A stretch of 64,000 nucleotides of DNA from Akkermansia muciniphila (GTDB lineage: Bacteria; Verrucomicrobiota; Verrucomicrobiia; Limisphaerales; BJHT01), in NCBI GenBank assembly GCA_945861535.1, contig CAMAUZ010000017.1, forward strand, positions 1 through 64,000, read 5' to 3'. Below the pieces are notes generated by a model. It worked only from the letters and a program-made list of their open reading frames with translations. It had not been told where the DNA came from and did not search any database. Below, in pieces: positions 32,471 to 40,291 of the stretch (the first letter of the stretch is position 1; the number at the start of each line of letters is the position of its first letter). The position numbers were made by a program, and so were the translations under genes.

Positions 32471-33124
32471 TTATTTGGATTTGAGGACGGACTCGATGCT
32501 CGCGGTGACGTGCTGCGCGAGCAGCGCCGAGCCGGCGGCGGTGAAGTGAACGTCGTTGGGCTGTTGCAATTCCTTCAGGCGCGGCGCGATGGCGGCGTGC
32601 AAGTCGTCGATGGCGATTTTGTTTTCCTCCATGACCTTGCGGGCGATGCGGTTGTACTCGTCCACGCTGCCGAATCGGCGGGTGGGCGAAATGATCCCGC
32701 CATTGGGCACGGGCGTGGTCGTGGCCCAGATGAGTTTTGCGCCGGTGGCTTGGAGGCGAGTAACAAGTTCGCGCAGATTCTTTTCGTAAACGTCCGGCGG
32801 CGAATGCCGCGCACCCTCGGGCGGGAGCTTCGCGTCGTGCAGGCCGAAGTTGAAATGAATCACGTCCCACTTTTTGTCGCCGAGCCATTTGGCCAGTCCG
32901 GCCAGCCCGACGCTCGTGGCCCCGCAGTTCGTCGGCGGCCGATGGACGTTGGCTTTCCCCTTCAACAACGCACGCGTCGGAAACGTGTAGCCCATGGAAA
33001 TGGAATCGCCGATGAGCAGCACGCGCGGCAAGCCGGGCACGTCCTCGACGGGCGCGTCGGCGGCGAGCGAGTTGCAGGCCAGGCCCACGGCGAGCAGGGC
33101 CGTGAGCAGGATTCGTGAGTTCAT
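32471..33124 (-). CDS. exported SGNH/GDSL esterase
   Basis: About 217 residues. The signal peptide is residues 1-21 ('ILLTALLAVGLACNSLAA'). Block I is 'VLLIGDSISMGY' (nucleophile Ser in GDS), block II Gly in the 'TNCGATSVG' region, block III 'NFGLHDA' where N/H replace the usual GxND spacing, and block V 'PNDVHFTAAGSALLAQHV' with catalytic Asp/His. It is probably an acetyl- or acyl-esterase on carbohydrates. The open frame continues far upstream, but only the ATG at 33124 precedes a signal peptide. It pairs with the DUF4886 gene 3 nt downstream, so two different SGNH-type enzymes are made together. Confidence 0.9.
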   Translation of the reverse strand: MNSRILLTALLAVGLACNSLAADAPVEDVPGLPRVLLIGDSISMGYTFPTRALLKGKANVHRPPTNCGATSVGLAGLAKWLGDKKWDVIHFNFGLHDAKLPPEGARHSPPDVYEKNLRELVTRLQATGAKLIWATTTPVPNGGIISPTRRFGSVDEYNRIARKVMEENKIAIDDLHAAIAPRLKELQQPNDVHFTAAGSALLAQHVTASIESVLKSK

Positions 33125-33176
33125 GTGGGCGAAACACTGTGGCGTGCTGTTGCCCCCGCCAAGGAGTTTCCCGGTT

Positions 33177-33271
33177 CCCATGATTCTGGTTCTAATGATT
33201 CTGTTCCAACTTTCTGCCGCCCCGCGATTGCGAACCGGAAAGCTCAGAATCATTAGAGGCAGAATCATGGG
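33177..33271. repeat. palindromic element (gattctg family)
   Basis: Arms at 33177-33203 and 33245-33271 pair at 25 of 27 positions (core catgattctg…taatgattctg). A half copy with the same left flank (cgtgctnttgcccc…ccaagnagttt) is at 33639-33680, and a further half copy is near 38650-38695. Confidence 0.88.
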
Positions 33272-33361
33272 GAGACCCGAGATGGAAGAGACGCACCAAA
33301 AGTCGTTCGCGGCGGGCACCGGATTTGACTCTCTTTCCCCGCCGCAGTAACACCCTTTCGC

Positions 33362-33631
33362 ATGAGCAAAGCCACCGAAACCATCAGCTTCGAGTGCCCG
33401 CCCGAACTCCGTGAACGCCTGCCAGCTTCGGACAGCGGTCGCAGTGAGTTCATCCTCCAGGCCATCGTGGAAAAGCTCGAACGCGATCAACGCGCCGAGT
33501 GGAAGCCAACGACGAAGCGCGGACTGCGACTCGCGGAACTGCTCGAAGCGGGCAAGGCCGAGCGCGGCCCCTTGTTGAGCGAAGAAGAATTTGAACGCGA
33601 ATTGAGCGAACGCCGTGGACGGAACTTTTGA
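33362..33631 (+). CDS. ribbon-helix-helix-like small protein
   Basis: An 89-residue protein whose first ~45 residues read as a ribbon-helix-helix DNA-binding fold: strand 'TETISFECPPELRERL', turn 'ASDSGRS', helix 'EFILQAIVEKLERDQ'. The rest is charged and helical. This is the pattern of CopG/MetJ-type antitoxins or regulators. No toxin gene is adjacent on either side, so it is either an orphan antitoxin or a stand-alone repressor. It begins 91 nt after the palindromic element upstream. Confidence 0.65.
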   Translation: MSKATETISFECPPELRERLPASDSGRSEFILQAIVEKLERDQRAEWKPTTKRGLRLAELLEAGKAERGPLLSEEEFERELSERRGRNF

Positions 33632-33638
33632 AGCGATG

Positions 33639-33680
33639 GCGTGCTCTTGCCCCTGCCAAGCAGTTTCCCCGTCCCCATGA
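33639..33680. repeat. half copy of the gattctg-family element
   Basis: Matches the left half and left flank of the element at 33177-33271 (cgtgctcttgcccc, ccaagcagttt, catgattctg) but lacks the right arm. It shows how the elements decay to single arms. Confidence 0.7.
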
Positions 33681-33817
33681 TTCTGTCCGCCCGCAGCCCA
33701 CGGCCAGTATTCGTTCGTCGTCGGTTGTCCAGCCCTCGTTCCAGCCCTCCGCCTCGCCCCGCACCCGCAGCGGGCCGTCGCTGAATCGCCCCCACCCACC
33801 TCCCGTCAGGCTCGCCC

Positions 33818-35230
33818 ATGATGCACTGGCAATCTCCCCTCGCACTGCGCCGCCGCAGCTTCATCGGCCTCGGGCTGATGGGCGGACTCTCGGCGCTCGC
33901 CGGTTTTCCCGCGCTCGGTTCCGCCGGCACAACCAAGCGCAGCGGGCACTTCGGCCGCGCGAAGAATGTCCTAGTCCTCCTCGAACAAGGCGGCCTCTCG
34001 CACATGGACACCTGGGACCCCAAGCCCGAGGTCGTCGCCGAGCATCGCAGTCCCTACAAGCCCATCGCCACCAATGTTCCCGGCATTCAGTTCACCGAGC
34101 TCCTGAAGAAAACCGCGCGCCACGCGGACAAGCTCGCCGTCGTGCGCTCGATGCACCACAAGACCAACGTCGCCAACGGCCATCCCCAAGGCACGCAATA
34201 CGCCCTCTCCGGCGAAATGCCCGGCGGCCCACTCGAGATGCCCGACATCGGCAGCGTCGTGGCGCACACCCTCGGCAGCCCGTGCCGTTATCTGCCGCCC
34301 TACATCATGGTCCCCGGCAATCACGAGCAGGCCGCGATGACCCGCACCGGCTTCCTGCCCGCTGGCCTCGCGCCCTTCAAGACCACCGGCCGCGACCTCG
34401 CCGACCCCGCCTGGCGCGTGCCGAATCTGAGCCTGCTCGCGGGCATCGACGAGCGCCGCTTCCGCGACCGCCGTGACCTGTTGAGCAATCTAAACATCGG
34501 CCTTCCGCCCGCCGGCACGGGCGTCAAGGCGATGGCCTCCTTCACGGCTCAAGCCGAAAATCTCCTGACGAATCCCAAGACCCGCGACGCCTTCGATCTC
34601 CAGCGCGAAACCGACGCCACCAAGGACCTTTACGGTCGCGGTCATCGCGGTCAGTGCTACTTGCTCGGCCGGAAACTCATCGAGTCCGGTGTCCGCTTCG
34701 TGACCGTCGATGTGCGTGAGCCGTTGTCCGACAAGACGCCCGGCGGCTTTAACATGAACTGGGACCACCATGACCTCATCTACACCAATGGCTCGTGCGG
34801 CACCGTGCGTGACAAGGCCGGCGGCGAGGGCCGCTACGGCATCGGCACCTGGCCGATGATGGGTTCGACCGACCACGCGCTCGCCGGTTTGCTCGAGGAC
34901 ATGCACCAGCGCGGGCTGCTGAAAGAAACGCTCGTCTGCTTCGTGACCGAGTTCGGCCGCACGCCGCACCTGAACAAGTTCGCCGGTCGTGACCATTGGG
35001 TGAACGCCTACTCCATCGCCTTCGCCGGCGCGGGCATTCCCGGCGGACAAGTCATCGGCGCGAGCGACAAGGAAGGCGGCTACGTCGTGGACCGCCCGCT
35101 CACGCCCGAGGACTACGCGGCGACCATTTACGAATTCCTCGGCCTCGACCGCGAAAAGCCGATCTACACGCCCGAAGACCGCCCCATCTTCCTCGCGAAG
35201 ACCGGCGAGGTCATCATGGAGTTGATCTAG
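33818..35230 (+). CDS. Tat-exported DUF1501 protein (module 3)
   Basis: A 470-residue DUF1501 protein with Tat signal 'LRRRSFIG' and hydrophobic 'LGLMGGLSALAGFPALG'. Landmarks: 'VLVLLEQGGLSHMDTWDPK' region, 'HPQGTQYALSGEMPGG', 'NWDHHDLIY', 'TEFGRTPHLNKFAGRDHW', and the end 'YTPEDRPIFLAKTGEVI'. It belongs to a different subgroup from the three other DUF1501 copies: the closing HxGRDYRLTD block is replaced by a GEVI-type end. The first two codons are both ATG; a start at the second is equally possible. It heads a plus-strand run with Uma2 and DUF1549/1553 genes. Confidence 0.9.
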   Translation: MMHWQSPLALRRRSFIGLGLMGGLSALAGFPALGSAGTTKRSGHFGRAKNVLVLLEQGGLSHMDTWDPKPEVVAEHRSPYKPIATNVPGIQFTELLKKTARHADKLAVVRSMHHKTNVANGHPQGTQYALSGEMPGGPLEMPDIGSVVAHTLGSPCRYLPPYIMVPGNHEQAAMTRTGFLPAGLAPFKTTGRDLADPAWRVPNLSLLAGIDERRFRDRRDLLSNLNIGLPPAGTGVKAMASFTAQAENLLTNPKTRDAFDLQRETDATKDLYGRGHRGQCYLLGRKLIESGVRFVTVDVREPLSDKTPGGFNMNWDHHDLIYTNGSCGTVRDKAGGEGRYGIGTWPMMGSTDHALAGLLEDMHQRGLLKETLVCFVTEFGRTPHLNKFAGRDHWVNAYSIAFAGAGIPGGQVIGASDKEGGYVVDRPLTPEDYAATIYEFLGLDREKPIYTPEDRPIFLAKTGEVIMELI

Positions 35231-35378
35231 CCGTGTCGTTTCGCATCTCGTGGTTGCTGACGCGACTCCCTCCCCATCCTTGTAGGAGCCGAGGTAACGA
35301 GACTCTAACCTTCCCCGTCGGCGCGTTCGCAGGCACTCGCCGCTTGCGAGCAACCCCTGCCGGCCTAAAGCTTTCACC

Positions 35379-35954
35379 ATGATAAAAGCCCCTGAGTCTC
35401 CCCCGGTCCCCGTGCGCGGCGTGCCCCTCTGGCCGCTGTCCGTGGCCGCGTATCATGCGCTGGGCGAGGCTGGTTTGATTCCCAAAAACACCGAACTGCT
35501 CTACGGGTTCGTTTACACGAAAATGTCCAAATCCCCTCTGCACAGCGCCCTCATCCGTCGCCTCCTGCGCCTGCTCCAGCTAGCCTTGCCGCCGGGGTTT
35601 TTCGTGGACAGCGAACAGCCGATTGCCTGTTCCGACTCCGAGCCGGAACCGGACCTCGCCGTGATTCGCGGCACCGCGGAGGACTACTGGAATCAACATC
35701 CCCGCACCGCCGAACTCGTCATCGAAGTGTGCGTGACCAGCCATGAGTACGACCGCTCGAAACTGCGCGCCTACGCAGCGGCGGGCGTGCAGGAGTGCTG
35801 GTTCGTCCTCGGACCGGAAAAGCAAATCGAAGTCTTCCGGCAACCCAGCGGCGGACAGTTCACCGAACACGCACTGCACGGCCCGGGCGGAACACTCACC
35901 AGCGCCGCCCTCCCGCATTTCACGCTCTCCCTCGCCGCCCTCTTCGCCAAATGA
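35379..35954 (+). CDS. Uma2-family (DUF820) endonuclease-like protein
   Basis: A 191-residue Uma2 protein of the PD-(D/E)XK nuclease superfamily. Core motifs: 'NTELLYGFVYTKMSKSPLH', 'SEPEPDLAVIRGTAEDY' with the active-site Asp, 'ELVIEVCVTSHEYDRSKLRAYAAAGVQECWFV' region with E-x-(V)…K, and a C-terminal 'TLTSAALPHFTLSLAALF'. The Uma2 family is hugely expanded in cyanobacteria and some verrucomicrobia, with no settled role. What is odd here is its place: between DUF1501 and the DUF1549/1553 partner, its stop overlaps the next start by 4 nt. Confidence 0.88.
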   Translation: MIKAPESPPVPVRGVPLWPLSVAAYHALGEAGLIPKNTELLYGFVYTKMSKSPLHSALIRRLLRLLQLALPPGFFVDSEQPIACSDSEPEPDLAVIRGTAEDYWNQHPRTAELVIEVCVTSHEYDRSKLRAYAAAGVQECWFVLGPEKQIEVFRQPSGGQFTEHALHGPGGTLTSAALPHFTLSLAALFAK

Positions 35955-38548
35955 CCTGGCCCCATTTCGCAAGCCGCGCCGCGCTCCGCCTCGTAGCCGC
36001 CGACGTGAGGAGGCGGACGAATTCACCCAACGGCCGATCCGCTTCCTCACGTCGGCGGCTACCGCTCATCTTCGCGGCGCTCGCTTTCCTGTTGCTCCTC
36101 CCCTCCTCGCACGCTGCTGAAAAGGAAAAGAGCGAATCTTCCCCCAAACCCTCCCACCTCGAACCCATCCTCATCGGCCATCCACTCCGCCTCGAAATCC
36201 ACCCCGTCTCCATCACCCTCGACAGCCCCCAGCGCCGTGCGCAAATCGTCGTCACGGGCGTTTACGCCGACGGTTCGGTGCAAGACCTCACCCGCGCCGC
36301 CACATTTCTCCTGAGCGATTCCAAAACCGCCACAGCCACCGCCAGCGCCGGCTTCCTCACGCCCCAGCGCGAAGGCACAACCGACCTGCTCGTGAAAGCC
36401 GGCGGACGCGAAACCAGAATCCCCGTCACCGTCGCCAACCAATCCGCCCCCGGACCCGTGTCCTTCAAATACGGTGCGCTCGCGGCGCTGAGCAAACAGG
36501 GCTGCAACTCCGGCGGCTGCCACGGTGCGCCCAGCGGCAAAGGCGGCTTCGCTCTCTCGCTCGGCGCGTTCGATCCCGAGGTGGACAAGGTCGCCCTCGT
36601 TCGCGACCTCTTCGGCCGCCGCGTAAACCCGGTCGAACCCGCCGCCAGCCTGCTGCTCCGCAAACCCCTGACCGAAGTCGCGCACCGCGGCGGCCTGCGC
36701 CTGCGCACCAACGACACCGCCCACGCACTGCTCCGCGATTGGATCGGCCAGGGCTGCGCCTTCGACCGCGACGACGCGCCGCACTGCACCGCCATCACCG
36801 TCCATCCGCCCACTGGCCGTGTGCTCAAATGGCCCGCGCACACGCAGCAATTGCAGGTCACGGCGAAATTCTCCGACGGCTCATCGCGCGACATCACCCG
36901 CCTCGCGATCTACACCAGCTCGGATGAATCCCTCGCCAGCGTCACGCCCGAAGGACTCCTCATCGGCACCGGCGCGCGCGGACAGATGGCCGTGAGCGTG
37001 CGCTTCCTCGAACACGTCGAGGCCTGCTACCTGACGCTCGTGCGCGACGTGCCGGATTTCCGCTGGGCCGCCCCCGCCGAGCGGAACTTCATCGACCGCC
37101 TCGTCAACGCGAAGCTGCGCCAGTTGCAATTCCTCCCCGCGGAAACCTGCACCGACGACGAGTTCCTCCGCCGCGTGCAGCTCGACGTCATCGGCATTTT
37201 GCCCAACCCCGACGACACCCGGAAATTCCTCGCCGACCCCGCGCCCGACAAGCGCGCCAAGCTCATCGACACGCTGCTCGACCGCCCCGAATACGCGCGC
37301 TTCTGGGCGCTGAAATGGGGCGACCTCCTCCGCCTCAACGCGCAGCAGATCACCGGCGGGGGCGTGAACAAATACCATCGCTGGCTCGTGCGCTCGTTTG
37401 CGGAAAACCAGCCCTACGACCAGTTCGTGCGCGAACTCCTCACCGCGCAGGGGAGCACCTTCGAGCAGCCCGCGGCGAATTTCTACCGCACCGTCGCCAC
37501 CACCACCGACACGCTGGAAACCACCGCGCAGCTTTTCCTCGGCGCGCGCCTGCAATGCGCCAAGTGCCACAACCATCCCTACGAACGCTGGACCCAGGAC
37601 AACTACTACGGCATGGGCGCGATCTTCGAGCGCGTGAAACGCCAGCCCGCCGGCCGCACCGGCGAGCAGGTCATCTACACCGCGCGCCGCGGCGAAATCA
37701 CCCAGCCCCGCACCGGCAAGGAAATGAAACCGTGGGCGCCCGGCGCGGGCGAACTCACCGCTGCGCCCGACGCCGACCGTCGCGAAATTTTCGCCGCCTG
37801 GCTCACGCGCCCCGACAATCCCTACTTCGCGCGCGTCGAGGCCAACCGCCTCTGGTCGCACGTCATGGGCCTCGGCATCGTCGAGCCGATCGACGATTTC
37901 CGCGACTCGAACCCGCCCTCGAACGTCGAGTTGCTCGACGCGTTGGCGAAAGATTTCGCGGCTCACGGCTTCGACCGGAAACACCTCCTCCGCACCATCC
38001 TCAACAGCCGCACCTACCAGGCTAGCTCCCGCGCCAACGCGTTCAACGAAGACGACACCCGCTACTTCTCCCGCGCCCGGCAGCGCCTCCTCACCGCCGA
38101 GCAACTCCTCGACGCCGTGTGCCACGTCACCGGCGTGCCCGAGCGTTTCGGCAGTCTCCCCGCCGGCACGCTCGCCACGCAACTCCCCGCGCCCGAGCCG
38201 GGCAACGCCTTCCTCGGCGTCTTCGGCCAGCCCCCGCGCACCACCGCCTGCGCCTGCGAACGCCCCAGCGCGCCGCAGCTCGCCCAAGCCCTCCAGCTCT
38301 TCAACGGCCCCCTCATCCACGGCAAACTACAATCCAAAGACAACCGCCTCCGCCGCGCCCTGACCGCCGGAAAAACCGACGCCGAAATCATCACCGAACT
38401 CTACCTCACCGCCCTCTGCCGCCCGCCGAAGCCCACCGAACTCGCCACCGCCACGAAACACGTCACCACCCAACCCGACCGCGAACGCGCCCTCGAAGAC
38501 CTCGCCTGGTCCCTGCTGAACGTGAACGAATTCCTCTTCCAGCACTGA
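35951..38548 (+). CDS. PSD1 family protein: Ig-like + CX4CH + DUF1549 + DUF1553 (module 3)
   Basis: An 865-residue exported protein. The N-terminus is unusual: ~35 residues derived from a family B palindromic repeat (35993-36062) come before the hydrophobic signal core 'LIFAALAFLLLLPSSHAA'. Next is a Big-2-like Ig domain ('QIVVTGVYADGSVQDLT', ~residues 70-150), then a cytochrome-like 'CNSGGCHG' near residue 183 (C-X4-C-H spacing), a second Ig-like part ('LQVTAKFSDGSSRDITR'), DUF1549 with 'CAKCHNHPYERW' near 535, and DUF1553 ('RVEANRLWSHVMGLGIVEP'). The start overlaps the Uma2 stop (atga). It partners the DUF1501 gene upstream. Function is as uncertain as for the other modules. Confidence 0.92.
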   Translation: MTWPHFASRAALRLVAADVRRRTNSPNGRSASSRRRLPLIFAALAFLLLLPSSHAAEKEKSESSPKPSHLEPILIGHPLRLEIHPVSITLDSPQRRAQIVVTGVYADGSVQDLTRAATFLLSDSKTATATASAGFLTPQREGTTDLLVKAGGRETRIPVTVANQSAPGPVSFKYGALAALSKQGCNSGGCHGAPSGKGGFALSLGAFDPEVDKVALVRDLFGRRVNPVEPAASLLLRKPLTEVAHRGGLRLRTNDTAHALLRDWIGQGCAFDRDDAPHCTAITVHPPTGRVLKWPAHTQQLQVTAKFSDGSSRDITRLAIYTSSDESLASVTPEGLLIGTGARGQMAVSVRFLEHVEACYLTLVRDVPDFRWAAPAERNFIDRLVNAKLRQLQFLPAETCTDDEFLRRVQLDVIGILPNPDDTRKFLADPAPDKRAKLIDTLLDRPEYARFWALKWGDLLRLNAQQITGGGVNKYHRWLVRSFAENQPYDQFVRELLTAQGSTFEQPAANFYRTVATTTDTLETTAQLFLGARLQCAKCHNHPYERWTQDNYYGMGAIFERVKRQPAGRTGEQVIYTARRGEITQPRTGKEMKPWAPGAGELTAAPDADRREIFAAWLTRPDNPYFARVEANRLWSHVMGLGIVEPIDDFRDSNPPSNVELLDALAKDFAAHGFDRKHLLRTILNSRTYQASSRANAFNEDDTRYFSRARQRLLTAEQLLDAVCHVTGVPERFGSLPAGTLATQLPAPEPGNAFLGVFGQPPRTTACACERPSAPQLAQALQLFNGPLIHGKLQSKDNRLRRALTAGKTDAEIITELYLTALCRPPKPTELATATKHVTTQPDRERALEDLAWSLLNVNEFLFQH
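35993..36062. repeat. family B palindromic element in the signal-peptide region
   Basis: Arms at 35993-36017 and 36038-36062 pair at 24 of 25 positions. The first arm encodes VAADVRRR as in the PSD1 copy at 25977-26051. The second is read in a different frame (SRRRLP here, PPHVGGY there). Confidence 0.92.
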
Positions 38549-38910
38549 GGCGCGCATGACGGCCGGTGTGTTGGTGGCAGGGGACGTTTCCCAAATCACG
38601 GAACGAAGACCGCGCCGCCGTGCCAGTCTCAAAACAAACGCCTCGCCATTCCGTCCCCATAATTCTGCCGCTCATAATTCTGTTCCCCTCCCCGCCGCTC
38701 CCCGCCACGCATCTGCCACTCCGCGCCATCCGATCGCGGATCACCAACCCGCAACGATGCCGTCACGGAAACCGAAGCGTGGTCTCCAAGCCGCAGATAC
38801 GTCCACCCCCAGCGAGTGCTTCAGCCAATCCAAGCGCCTCCTCCCATCCCCCTCCGGCCCTTCCGAGACCCCAGACCCCAGACCCTATCCCCAGCAGGCC
38901 CTCCCCTTCC
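38549..38910. other. intergenic region between convergent genes
   Basis: No gene. It contains a degenerate copy of the gattctg-family element around 38650-38695 (ccccataattctg…cataattctgttcccc) and a diverged part of family F near 38775-38810 (ccaagccgcagatacgtccaccc). Both flanking genes end here, so no promoter is expected. Confidence 0.55.
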
Positions 38911-39822
38911 TCAGTCTCCCGGCTCCGGCAAATTTAGCTTCCCCTCTCGTTCCAACCGAATCAGCTCCGCCGTGTACCCCAGCCGAAAATTCGGATACCT
39001 AAACTGATACCCCAGCTCCGCCTTCGCCCGCCGATTCTGCACCCGCTTCTGCGTCAGCCCCCGTTTGCGCGCCGCATTCTCCTCCGCGGACGCGACCGGC
39101 GGCATCGGCTTCCCCGTGGACTCCGCGAGAAACCGGAAAAACGTCAACTGCGTCACCGGCTCATCATCCACCGCATTGTAAACCTCCCCCGCCCGCCCGC
39201 TCTGCAACGTCGCGATGATCAGCCCCACCACATCCTCCCGATGGATCATGTTAATCAGGCGATCCCCTTTCCCCTGCATGCGCGCCGCATCCTGCAAATA
39301 CTGCAAAAACAAATGTCCCCGCTCCGGTCCGTAAATCCCCGCCACGCGCAACACCACCGCCGGCAACTTCTTCTCCCGCGCCGCCGCGAACAACAACCCC
39401 TCCACCTCCACCAACACCCGCCCGGTCTCCGTAGCCGGCACCGTCGGCGACGACTCCTTCACCGACGACCCATCCACCTGCCCATAGACACTCGTGCTGC
39501 TCGTATAAACAAACTTCAGCGGCGGACGCGTCCCCAGCCACTCGATCAAATTCTTCGTCCCCCGCAGATAAACCTCCCGATACTCCTCCACCCCGCCCTT
39601 GCTCGACGACACCGTGTTCACCACCCAATCAAACGGCCCCGGCAACCCCGCCAAATCCTCCGCCCGCGACACATCGGCCACCAACGGTTTGATCCCCGCC
39701 GCCACCAACTCTTCGGCCCCCGCCGCCGACCGCCGCACCCCGAAAACCTCATGCCCCAGCCGCACCAGCTCCGCCCCCAACGGCAGCCCCACATACCCAC
39801 ATCCGACAATCAAAACGCGCAT
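38911..39822 (-). CDS. NAD(P)-dependent epimerase/dehydratase-like SDR (YeeZ type)
   Basis: A 303-residue extended short-chain dehydrogenase/reductase. The nucleotide-binding loop is 'VLIVGCGYVGLPLGAEL' at the extreme N-terminus, with GxGxxG in the form GCGYVG. 'KFVYTSSTSVYGQVDG' supplies the active-site Ser/Thr and Tyr region; the Tyr is followed by Gly rather than YxxxK, so classical catalysis is doubtful. 'VAGIYGPERG' and 'INMIHREDVVGLI' are typical of YeeZ-like atypical SDRs. It is probably a nucleotide-sugar or related metabolite enzyme or an NAD(P)-sensing homologue. The gene is monocistronic and convergent with the DUF1549/1553 gene. Confidence 0.88.
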   Translation of the reverse strand: MRVLIVGCGYVGLPLGAELVRLGHEVFGVRRSAAGAEELVAAGIKPLVADVSRAEDLAGLPGPFDWVVNTVSSSKGGVEEYREVYLRGTKNLIEWLGTRPPLKFVYTSSTSVYGQVDGSSVKESSPTVPATETGRVLVEVEGLLFAAAREKKLPAVVLRVAGIYGPERGHLFLQYLQDAARMQGKGDRLINMIHREDVVGLIIATLQSGRAGEVYNAVDDEPVTQLTFFRFLAESTGKPMPPVASAEENAARKRGLTQKRVQNRRAKAELGYQFRYPNFRLGYTAELIRLEREGKLNLPEPGD

Positions 39823-39883
39823 CCGGCGACGCTACCCGACACCCGTTCCACGATGAAAGCTCTGCCTCATCCGCTCTCGCTCG

Positions 39884-40073
39884 GTGGGGGTGATTAAAAG
39901 TGGGTGAGAGTGAGGGGCGAGGACGCTGCTGCCCTCACGGCCCTGGTAGGGCGGGGCTGTCCTCAGCCCGCCGCCGCTGGCCAAGCCACGGGTGCCTGGA
40001 CCTCACGACGGCGGGCTGAGGACAGCCGCGCCCTACCAGCGCACCGGCCTCACCCACTTTTAATCACACCCAC
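39884..40073. repeat. nested palindromes: one element family inside another
   Basis: Outer arms at 39884-39908 and 40049-40073 pair at 24 of 25 positions (core tgattaaaagtgggtgag). Inner arms at 39943-39973 and 40009-40039 pair at 30 of 31 (core ctgtcctcagcccgccg). The two arm sequences are unrelated, so this looks like an element that landed between the arms of another. A further half of the inner family is at about 40131-40159. The rest of the 39823-40291 gap holds no gene. Confidence 0.9.
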
Positions 40074-40291
40074 GCTCGGTAGTGCGCCCTTGTCCCGAGC
40101 GCGCCGCTCGTATATCTGCACGGTCCGGCGGCGCGCTGGGGACAGACGCGCCCTACCAATCTCTGCACCGCCCCATTCCTTTGCCCAAATCTCCCCTGCC
40201 TCCATTTCTCAGCCCCCGATTTTTCTGCCGGTTCTCCGCTGTCCGCATTGCAACACCCACCCGCCCGTGTAGCGTCCCGCGCGACCGACAC

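Noticed and set aside
33125-33799. Upstream extension of the SGNH esterase frame
   Set aside because: It crosses a palindromic element and the opposite-strand RHH gene; the signal peptide starts at 33124.
36881-38320. 479-codon minus-strand frame opposite DUF1549/1553
   Set aside because: Antisense shadow; the plus strand has two haem-type motifs and a conserved domain order.
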